NCBI GenBank assembly: GCA_002179805.1
Contig: NAVB01001542.1
Coordinates: 1 to 11,940 of the forward strand
Length of the DNA: 11,940 nucleotides
Reading direction: 5' to 3'
From: Acanthamoeba lenticulata
Taxonomy: Eukaryota; Discosea; Longamoebia; Acanthamoebidae
Shown: one piece after another, positions 1-6,630 of the stretch
Position numbering within the stretch: the first letter of the stretch is position 1
Layout: each line of letters starts with the position of its first letter
The notes under the pieces: generated by a model
Seen by the model: the letters and a program-made list of their open reading frames with translations, nothing else
What the model was told of the DNA's origin: nothing
Database searches by the model: none
Made by a program: the position numbers and the translations under genes

Positions 1-1
1 C

Positions 2-1792
2 AGGCATCACTGGCCGACGATCACAGAGCTTCAGCTCGACGCGCTGCTCAACGCCTTCACCAAGCACTTTGTCGTCTACGCGCTCAAGTTTAGGTTGCTC
101 ACGTCGTGGGACAGCGTGTCGGCCATCTACGACCTCCTGTCGTCCATCCTGCCCCCGCTCTACGCCACACAACTGCGGGACCTGCGCGACGGGAAGAAGC
201 GCGTGAGGGCCGCGCGCGCGGCGCGGCCCAAGGAGGGACGCGTGATCCCGGCCGGTCGGCGAAGGGCCTACACCGAGTGGGACGACCGCACCCCAACAGA
301 CCTCGAGCAACTGGTCCGGCCGCCGGCCTCGCCGCGCTCGACGGCGGCAGCAGCGACGGCGACGGCGACCGGGGGCGACAGCACAGGGTCTGAGCCGCCT
401 CAGGCTGCGACCAGCGACGTGGCCGAGCCGGCAGACAAGCTAAGCCCGAGTGAGACAACAACAACGACGGTGACGACGACGAGCGAGCCAGAGACTCGAG
501 GGAGTTCGATTGGCGGACGAGAAGAAGAGACAGCGGTGAAAGGCCTTGACACGACAAGCCAAGCGCCCGTAAAGGTCGATACCCGCGACTCGACGCCGCC
601 CCCATCCCAGGGACCGGCTGACACGACAGTCCGGGAGGCTGCTGCTGCGCTTAGGGCCGGCCAGACGCTGGACGGCCAGCCGAGCAGCGTCGGCGCTGCG
701 ACTGGCGGCTTCACCATCCACATCACGCACGAGGCAGCAGCCACAGCCACGGCCACGGCGGGGAACGGCGAAGGCAGCGGCAGCCGAGGTAGCGGCAGTC
801 GGGGCAGTGGCATCAGCAGTGGCAGGCGGCCCAAGACCAGCCCGCGTCTGGACGAGGTCGAGCAGAGGAAAAGGGGCAGCCGCATCCAGATGTCGAAGGA
901 GGAGTTCCTCCGGGAGTTGCAGCGACAGAAGGAGCAGCAGGCTCAAGCGAGCCCGATCGCTAGCCCGCGAGGCTCGCGGGCCGCCACCGGCAGCCGTCCT
1001 GCGAGTCCGATGCCCCTCAGCCCGTCGTTCAGCCTTAGCCCGCCCATGTCGCCTCGGAGCCATGAGAGCGACGAGGACGAGGACGAGGATGAAGGCGGCT
1101 ACGACCAGGCGAGCCGACAGAGTGTCGTCGAGCTGCCCGAGCCGGTGCTGCGCTTCTTCACGCCGCCGGCTTCGCCCAGCCCCGAGATCGCATCGCCGCT
1201 GTCGCCGGCCTCGCCGGTGTCTGCGAGCCCCCTGGGGTCGCCCTCCGTGCGACGCGCGGCGGCCACGGTCTCGTCGCCGGGCCTGCGATACCCGACCATC
1301 CCGCCGTCGTTCGACCTGGCCAAGGCGATGGCCGACCTCACGGCGCTGGACCAGGAGTACGCCGACTTTGAGATGATTCACTCGCTTGAAATGAAGCTGC
1401 TGGCCACCCGGACCGAATCCGTCGGCAGCGCCAACCGCTCGCTTCAGGACCTGTTCGAGGCCGCACAGGCGGACGAAGAGGGAATCTACAACTACCTCTC
1501 GCCACGCAAGGCCGCGAAGCGGACCAACGCCATCAATCAGAAGGAGTTTGAAGAACTGCGTCGTCAGGTAAGCTCGTTGAGCGCTTGGAGCTTGTCGCGA
1601 GCGCTCGTCACTAACACTGGCGCTACGACGTGCGCCCGCGTGCTGCAGCTGGCGGATCAGGAGAGGAAGAGGAGCAGGACGTGGGTCACGAAACGCACGT
1701 CGCTGCCACGCAACATGCAGGAACTGAAGGGTTCGTACATCCGAGAGCAGACCGGCTCGCTCAAGCAGAACCCGGCCCGGCCGCACTCTTGA
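2..1792 (+). CDS. Ser/Pro-rich low-complexity protein, 5' end missing, function unknown
   Basis: I do not recognise this gene. The frame is open from the left window edge (first full codon at base 2) to TGA at 1790-1792, so the true start lies upstream. An in-frame TTG at 95 has no support as a start. One intron is proposed at 1568-1648 (81 nt, GTAAGC...GCAG, branch-like CTAAC near 1610, phase 0). Exons are then 2-1567 and 1649-1792, giving about 569 residues. The first ~60 residues look folded and helical. After that come Arg/Ala-rich, Thr-rich and Gly-Ser-Arg repeats (about 771-828), many SP motifs (about 950-1260) that could be proline-directed phosphorylation sites, and an acidic Asp/Glu run (about 1070-1093). 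The last ~150 residues look helical and charged again. A scaffold or signalling role is possible but nothing shows it. Further phase-neutral introns inside the long frame cannot be excluded. Confidence 0.7.
   Translation, partial: RHHWPTITELQLDALLNAFTKHFVVYALKFRLLTSWDSVSAIYDLLSSILPPLYATQLRDLRDGKKRVRAARAARPKEGRVIPAGRRRAYTEWDDRTPTDLEQLVRPPASPRSTAAAATATATGGDSTGSEPPQAATSDVAEPADKLSPSETTTTTVTTTSEPETRGSSIGGREEETAVKGLDTTSQAPVKVDTRDSTPPPSQGPADTTVREAAAALRAGQTLDGQPSSVGAATGGFTIHITHEAAATATATAGNGEGSGSRGSGSRGSGISSGRRPKTSPRLDEVEQRKRGSRIQMSKEEFLRELQRQKEQQAQASPIASPRGSRAATGSRPASPMPLSPSFSLSPPMSPRSHESDEDEDEDEGGYDQASRQSVVELPEPVLRFFTPPASPSPEIASPLSPASPVSASPLGSPSVRRAAATVSSPGLRYPTIPPSFDLAKAMADLTALDQEYADFEMIHSLEMKLLATRTESVGSANRSLQDLFEAAQADEEGIYNYLSPRKAAKRTNAINQKEFEELRRQVSSLSAWSLSRALVTNTGATTCARVLQLADQERKRSRTWVTKRTSLPRNMQELKGSYIREQTGSLKQNPARPHS
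1568..1648 (+). other. Spliceosomal intron, 81 nt, no in-frame stop
   Basis: It begins GTAAGC and ends TGCAG, with a branch-point-like CTAAC about 35 nt before the acceptor. It lies between codons (phase 0), is a multiple of three and has no stop in frame, so the reading frame runs straight through it. Removing it joins a charged helical stretch ending FEELRRQ to LADQERKR, which continues the same helix character. The intron-encoded residues are not helical, and this favours splicing. Confidence 0.65.
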
Positions 1793-1926
1793 GAGCTTGT
1801 TATGTATATTTTCGAACCATATTTTTATTATTCAATTTTTCCTTTTTTTTCTCGTTCCGGTCGCTTTCTTCTGCATCGGGGACAGACTTAGGCAATTGCA
1901 TAGAAGAACAGTTCACACCAGAGAGG
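1793..1926. other. Intergenic: 3' flank of the Ser/Pro-rich gene and 5' flank of BRX1
   Basis: This 134-bp, T-rich and AT-rich spacer contrasts with the GC-rich genes on both sides. It must carry the 3' end signals of the upstream gene and the promoter and leader of BRX1. No clear AATAAA or convincing TATA box could be assigned. Confidence 0.5.
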
Positions 1927-3181
1927 ATGGCCACGAAATCACCACAGACAGGCGAGGGCAAAAAGCGGAAGAGGGCTGCCTCGGGCAAGGAAGTGGCCAA
2001 GGCCGATGATTCGAAGGAGATGACGGAAAATCCGGCCAAGAAGATGAAGGAGCTTACCACATTCAAGAACAAACAGAAGGTGTTGATCATGTGCTCACGA
2101 GGCGTCACTCATCGGTACCGGCACCTCATGAACGACATGCGCATGCTCCTGCCGCACGGAAAGAAGGAGAGCAAATTGGACGACAAATCGCATCTCGGCA
2201 TGATTAACGAGATCGCCGATCTCAACAACTGTAACGACGTCCTCTACTTCGAATGCCGTAAGAAGGAAGACCTTTATCTTTGGATGGGCAAAACCCCCAA
2301 CGGGCCTTCGGCCAAGTTCCTTGTCCTCAACGGTACCGTTCGTCGCCCGGTCCGCCGGCGAAATCTCATTCTTCACATTTGGCGCTCCAATCCTCATTCA
2401 TGACTTTTGGTCTGTGCAGTTCACACGATGGATGAAATGAAGCTGACTGGCAACGCCATGCGGGGCTCGCGTCCTATCCTCTCGTTCGACAAGGCCTTTG
2501 AGGAGGAGCCTCATTGGACACTCCTCAAGGAGCTCTTCGTTCAGGTGCGCTGCCAGTCTCCCTCCCGCCATACGCTGTGGGTTCCTCGGTCTCAGACTCG
2601 GGCTGTGGCATCACACCTACTACGACTACACATACAGGTGTTTGGCACCCCGAAGGGTCACCGCAAGAGCAAGCCTTTCGTCGACCACATTTTCCACTTC
2701 TCCATCGTGGACAACAAGATCTGGTTCAGGAACTACCAGGTTCATCCTTTCTCCCCTCTTCACCACATGGCCCACAGGCGGCAAAGGGGCCCTTTGCTAC
2801 CTGCCACTGCTGACACTCTGTCGCCCCGCAGATCGTCGAGAACGACAAGAAGGAGCGCACGCTGGTGGAGATCGGCCCGCGCTTCGTGCTTCATCTGCAC
2901 CGCATTTTTGAGGGCAGCTTTGGCGGCCCGACGCTCTACCTCAACCCCAACTTTGTGTCGCCCAACACGGTGCGCGCTCTTCTTCCCTGCTCGTGGCCTC
3001 TGGCCCTGTCCCCCACCCCTCTGTGCTGACGTCGGCTCATCCCCCACAGATGCGCTCGCTGGCGCGGAAGGGCATGGCGAACAAGTTCCTCGAGCGTAAG
3101 AAGGCCAAACAGCAGCGCGAGCAGAAGGAGGCGGAGCTTGTCCTCCCAGAGAACGAACTCGATAAGGTGTGGCAGTCTTGA
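1927..3181 (+). CDS. BRX1: Ribosome biogenesis protein BRX1 (Brix domain)
   Basis: BRX1 is a nucleolar RNA-binding assembly factor of the pre-60S ribosomal particle, needed for large-subunit rRNA processing. Exons are 1927-2332, 2420-2544, 2638-2739, 2832-2969 and 3050-3181, giving 300 aa and TGA at 3179-3181. All four introns (87, 93, 92, 80 nt) are GT...AG, and phases match (1, 0, 0, 0). Visible family signatures include a basic N-terminus with a KKRKR nuclear-localisation-like cluster, CSRGVTHRYRHLMND at residues 56-70, YFECRKKEDLYLWM at 107-120, GPSAKFLVLN at 126-135, GSRPILSF, KPFVDHIFHFSIVDNKIWFRNYQ ending at 211, LVEIGPRFVLHLHRIFEGSFGGPTLY and SPN. The set is diagnostic for the BRX1 branch of the Brix superfamily. 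The Lys/Arg/Gln-rich C-terminus is shorter than in animal BRX1 (about 350 aa). The start is the first ATG of the frame, preceded by GAGAGG. Confidence 0.96.
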
Positions 3182-3350
3182 TCATCTTCTGGAGCACTCA
3201 TTCTCGTGTAAGTCGTTTTTTTGTGAGAAGAAAAAGAAGATTTCAAACACCACAGAGGAAGGGACGTCCCACCGATTGCGGTGGTAGCAGAATGCGCAAC
3301 TCTTTTCTTGTTCTTTTTGAGTCTGTACAGGCAAGAGCGGGCCAGTTCCT
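3182..3350. other. Intergenic between convergent BRX1 and ubiquitin-like gene
   Basis: This 169-bp spacer separates two stop codons facing each other, so it holds both 3' ends. It contains T-rich stretches (about 3216-3240 and 3300-3320). No canonical AATAAA was seen on either strand. Confidence 0.5.
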
Positions 3351-3976
3351 TCAGGTGTTGGAGTAGTAGTTGGTCTTGCCGTCTGCTTCCTCCGCGTCGC
3401 TGTCGCCCTTGAAGCAGGGCAGTGGACAAGGGATGAAACAGCAGCACCACTCGGCTTCCTCGTAGCATTGGCACAGACCACAGCAGACCATGTAACAGTA
3501 ATTGCCGCCTAGCATACTTCGCTCCACACTCAGCAGCACCACCGGTTCCTCTTGTTGGTCACCGCCTTTGGCTGCATAGGCCTGGAGTCTATTCTCCGAC
3601 CAAAGCCATTCAATGGTGAGGGAAGGTCAAGGAACAAGGATGAATGAAGGCTGCACGCGTGGGACTGTACGGTGGAGGGATGACACCATAGTCCGTCAGT
3701 GGTCGATCACCCGCGAGAGCACGGTGGCCACAGTAAAGGGATTGTTTGTTGGGTGCTAGTCCGGTGCGCTGTGAGCACAGAGCGAACCCACCAGGGTGAG
3801 CACAACCACCACCAACAGGAGAGAGAGCAATGACACACCTTCTGGACCGCTCGTTTGATGGAAGACAACTTGACAGTTTCGGCCACACGGAGGACAAGTA
3901 GGGACTCGTCTGGAAGCTCCAGCTCTACTCGCACACGGCGCACCTCTTGCGCGTGAAGAAGACGCTGGTTGTCCAT
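3351..3976 (-). CDS. Ubiquitin-like domain protein with cysteine-rich C-terminal tail
   Basis: Hand-assembled three-exon gene: 3976-3839, 3768-3671 and 3588-3351, giving 157 aa with stop at 3353-3351. Residues 13-107 follow the ubiquitin fold: strand RVRVELELPDESLLVLRV, helix SSIKRAVQKRTGL, then SLYCGHRALAGDRPLTDYGV, which parallels ubiquitin's [21 protein letters not shown], and a last strand PVVLLSVERSMLGG. The first junction (intron 3838-3769, 70 nt, phase 0) is strongly supported because it rebuilds the helix. The second (intron 3670-3589, GTACAG...TAG, phase 2) is less sure; a donor at GTCATC after the codons for DYG is an alternative. After Gly-Gly (106-107) comes a tail with ten Cys (110-137), then an acidic C-terminus. 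Gly-Gly followed by a tail could be a processing site, or the tail could be permanent; clustered Cys suggest acylation or metal binding. Specific family not recognised. Confidence 0.75.
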
Positions 3977-4049
3977 CACTTTGCTTGCGGAGTAACAAGA
4001 ACAGGTAATTTATCATTAATTCATCCAAGAGACAGCCAGCAAAACAGCA
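3977..4049. other. Short spacer upstream of the ubiquitin-like gene
   Basis: It lies between the minus-strand ATG of the ubiquitin-like gene and the 3' end of the first tRNA gene. It probably holds that gene's leader and core promoter, together with the tRNA terminator at 4041-4044. It is AT-rich around 4000-4020. Confidence 0.4.
4041..4044 (-). terminator. Pol III terminator of tRNA-Met copy 1
   Basis: AAAA on the plus strand gives TTTT on the transcribed minus strand, five nt beyond the mature 3' end. This is the usual minimal pol III stop. Confidence 0.6.
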
Positions 4050-4122
4050 TGCCTCACGTGAGGATCGAACTCACGACCTTCAGATTATGAGACTGACGCT
4101 CTACCGACTGAGCTAGCGAGGC
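4050..4122 (-). tRNA. tRNA-Met(CAT), elongator type, copy 1
   Basis: This 73-nt tRNA folds as a full cloverleaf on the minus strand. The acceptor stem is GCCTCGC with GTGAGGC (one G-T pair) and the discriminator is A. The anticodon CAT (positions 34-36, window 4089-4087) sits in loop CTCATAA. The sequence follows the eukaryotic elongator initiator-distinct pattern (CTCATAATCTGAAGGTCGTGAGTTCGATCC as a conserved block; positions 4093-4064). Internal pol III promoter parts are visible: A box TAGCTCAGTCGG and B box GTTCGATCC. There is no intron, and the CCA end is not encoded. It is identical over all 73 nt to copy 2. Confidence 0.96.
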
Positions 4123-4188
4123 GGTTATTTTACAGCAAAGATGGGCAACTCCGCAGCGAATGCGGCAAAATAAAACGTTAACTCTAAT

Positions 4189-4193
4189 AAAAA
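4189..4193 (-). terminator. Pol III terminator of tRNA-Met copy 2
   Basis: AAAAA on the plus strand gives TTTTT on the minus strand, four nt past the mature 3' end of copy 2. It lies in the spacer between the copies, so the two genes are probably transcribed separately. Confidence 0.65.
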
Positions 4194-4197
4194 TGAG

Positions 4198-4270
4198 TGC
4201 CTCACGTGAGGATCGAACTCACGACCTTCAGATTATGAGACTGACGCTCTACCGACTGAGCTAGCGAGGC
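4198..4270 (-). tRNA. tRNA-Met(CAT), elongator type, copy 2
   Basis: This is a second 73-nt copy, base-for-base the same as copy 1 with the same orientation, anticodon and A and B boxes. It starts 148 bp away, leaving a 75-bp spacer. The spacers and flanks of the two copies are not similar to each other, so the duplication unit is no longer visible outside the gene itself, or the copies are kept identical by gene conversion. Confidence 0.96.
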
Positions 4271-4378
4271 GGGCTTAATACTTGCATATGAACACATGGT
4301 AACAAAGGGTTTAAGAACCGATATCTTCGCACCACTGACTAGGCTTGGCGCCATTCTTTTGCTGCCGGCCACTTGGTG

Positions 4379-4450
4379 ATGGCTCTTCGTTCTTTGTGGC
4401 TTGTCGTTACCTTCGTTCTTCTGTCTCTCCTCTTGCGCAGTGATGCGGAG
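4379..4450 (+). other. Predicted signal peptide coding region of the TTLL protein
   Basis: Residues 1-23 show the n-h-c layout of a secretory leader. Basic Arg4 is followed by an uninterrupted hydrophobic core of about 14 residues, then RSDA before EE, fitting the small-residue rule at -3 and -1. No other ATG occurs in this frame for about 290 codons, so the leader is part of any ATG-initiated product of this exon. An uncleaved membrane anchor is the alternative. Confidence 0.7.
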
Positions 4451-6439
4451 GAAGTTGGTCGTACTAGCTCGGGCCTCCAACAACAGAAACGATTCATAAT
4501 AGACGAAATCGTTTCCAACCACTCGCTTGTGCGGTCAGAGCTCGTTAGCCGCGGCTGGACCGAACCCTCGCGCGCCGCGAGAAGGAGAGCCTTGGGCTCT
4601 GGTGTGGTGTTGGCCCAGTTCTTGTGGACGTGGTCAATCGACCGCACCAAAGTCGCCCCGGCCGATCAAATCGTAAATCACTTCCCACACTTTGAGGAAA
4701 TTGGGACCAAGATCGGTTTGTGGAAGAATCTGTACTCGCTTCAGCAAGACAAAGTCGACGAACTTGTTGAAGAGGGCGTGCACAAGTTCTTCCCTCGCTG
4801 CTACCTGCTGGTGCGCGATCCTGTTCTCGAGCGGCAGAGCGCAGTCTCTGTGGACACTCTGTCAGCCGAACGCGAGAAACGTCGCTTCCTGGCGGACTTC
4901 TTGCGTGGCGCTAGCGCAGCAACCGCGCTCGAGTCGGGCAAGTTCTCGTGCGTGGAGGGCGAGTGTACTGCTGATGTAGCCCCTCGCGGTGAGCTGGGGC
5001 CGTTGCCACAACAGCCCAGCATCGACGGGACCAACAACATCTGGATCGTGAAGCCATCTCGAGCCGCTCGTGGTGTTGGTACGTCTCTTCGTTCTTTTGT
5101 CGTTTTCATTTTGTGCTGTCTTTAAAATGTTTAATTTGGCTGAGTGCAGACATTCGCCTCTTTACGAACTTGACCGCCTTGTTGGAGTACACGCTGGGCG
5201 CGGAGGCCGCAGCCAGCCTGTTGGCCGATCCGTTTGGGCCGATCGTCTTGCCCGACGAGAGCTCGTGGGACAACACAACGAATGCGCTTCCGATCCAAAG
5301 GCCTGCGTTCGGCATCACGATGAAGACCGTCGCCCTCAGTGAGGGAGTCGCAGACGAGCAACCTGAAGCCAACGCCACCGTCGCTCCATCAGCCGAGCCA
5401 TCGGTCGCGCAGCCCTCCGATGCCGCAGCATCCAATGCCTCGCCCGACATTGTGGCGACCTCTCTACCCTCGTCGTCCTCGTACATCGTGCAAAAGTACA
5501 TCGAGCGACCTCTCCTGGTCTCGGGCCTCAAGTTTGACATTCGCCAGTTCGTGCTGGTGACCTCCCTCGACCCGCTCGTCGTCTTCATCTCGGACGACTT
5601 CTACCTGCGCTTCACCGCGCAGCCCTTCACCCTGGCCAACATCGACGACAGGTCTTGTAGACCCACACGAGCCGCTGCTCCTCTTCTGGCTGACTGACGC
5701 TGGGCGTGTTTGTATAAAACAGGTTTTTGCATTTGACAAACCACCAGGTCCAGAAGGACGCGCCCGACTTCCACAGCTCAGAGATCAAGGAGAACCAGTG
5801 GAGCAGCCACGCCTTCATCGAGCACCTCAGGTGCGCGCTGCTCCCCAGACCTCTCCTGATTCTCACCTCCGGACGCGACTGACACAAGTCCCTCATCAAC
5901 ATCACCAGCGCCACGTTCGGCGACGGGACGTGGGGGAAGCGGGTCAAGCCGCTCGTTGACGAGCTCATTATCACGACCATGCGCTCGTGGCCGACCGCTG
6001 GTAACGTGTTGGCCGCAGCTCCATATGAGGGAAGCTCACAAAGGGTGCGCATGGGCTGGGCTCGGGCTGCAGGCCACCGCGAGAACAGTTTCGAGTTGCT
6101 CGGGCTCGACATCATGCTCGACCAGGATCTGCGGCCGTGGCTGCTCGAGGTCAACACCAACCCGGGCCTCCACCTGCTCACCGACGTCGTGAACGAGCAC
6201 CATCCCCGCTTCGTTGCCGACATGTTCAAAGGTGGGCAACAGAACGGCTCCCCACAATGTATTGCTCTATCCAGCACCAGTAGGACTGACCTCACCGTGA
6301 GCCAGTGGTTCTTGATGACCGAGCCGCGTGGGAAGACGCCCCCGAGTATGACGCCTCAACCGACGCTGAAAAGCAGTCCCCGTTGGTGGTCGGCAGTCTG
6401 CGGCTGGCGTACAAGGGCCGTCCGGCCTCCTCCAGCTGA
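4379..6439 (+). CDS. Tubulin-tyrosine-ligase-like (TTLL) family ligase with N-terminal signal peptide
   Basis: TTLL enzymes use ATP (ATP-grasp fold) to add amino acids such as Tyr, Glu or Gly to tubulin or other proteins. Exons are 4379-5078, 5150-5651, 5723-5830, 5909-6231 and 6306-6439 (588 aa). Introns are 71, 71, 78 and 74 nt with phases 1, 2, 2, 1. Family motifs: NHFPHFEEIGTKIGLWKNL at about 100-118, NIWIVKPSRAARGVDI at 220-235 (nucleotide-binding Lys225), QKYIERPLLVSGLKFDIRQFVLVT at 348-371, YLRF at 385, HLTNHQVQK at 404-412, and FELLGLDIMLDQDLRPWLLEVNTNP at 498-522 (metal-binding Glu517 and Asn519). An Ala/Ser/Pro-rich insert lies at about 290-345. The first 25 residues look like a cleavable signal peptide (hydrophobic core LWLVVTFVLLSLLL, then SDA|EE), which is odd for an enzyme that normally acts on cytosolic tubulin. 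The product modified (Tyr, Glu, Gly) cannot be told here. Confidence 0.9.
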
Positions 6440-6630
6440 GCTGAAAAGCACGCTTGCACACAAGCGTGTGCGCACGCCCGCACGCCCTTCCCGCCTCCAT
6501 ACAATAAACCAATGCTTGGCTCACACGTGTGCGCACTCTTGGCACACCCCTGCCCGCTGGCGTCCGCACGCTCAGTCCGATCGCTCATGCGATCCGGGAG
6601 CATGTGACCACACGAGTCACAGGGGAGTTA
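6440..6630. other. Intergenic between convergent TTLL and F-box/GTPase genes
   Basis: This 191-bp spacer separates facing stop codons. It carries the TTLL polyadenylation signal and short CACACG/GTGTGCGC runs (about 6455-6475 and 6520-6540). No gene is seen in it. Confidence 0.5.
6503..6508 (+). promoter_or_regulatory. Polyadenylation signal AATAAA of the TTLL gene
   Basis: A canonical AATAAA lies 64 nt after the TTLL stop codon on the sense strand, within the short convergent spacer. It is the only canonical hexamer noticed beside a stop codon in this window. Confidence 0.6.

Noticed and set aside
440..1786. 448-codon minus-strand open frame opposite the Ser/Pro-rich gene
   Set aside because: It is antisense to the better frame, Arg-rich and featureless; GC-rich codon bias on the sense strand produces such open antisense frames.
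4050..4270. Direct repeats that might suggest a CRISPR array or mobile-element ends
   Set aside because: The two 73-nt repeats are complete tRNA-Met cloverleafs; there are only two copies and no spacer pattern.
5889..5908. Bases after AG 5888 as the start of TTLL exon 4
   Set aside because: That acceptor is phase 0 but the only donor is phase 2, and the upstream frame hits TGA at 5880-5882; acceptor 5908 fits.
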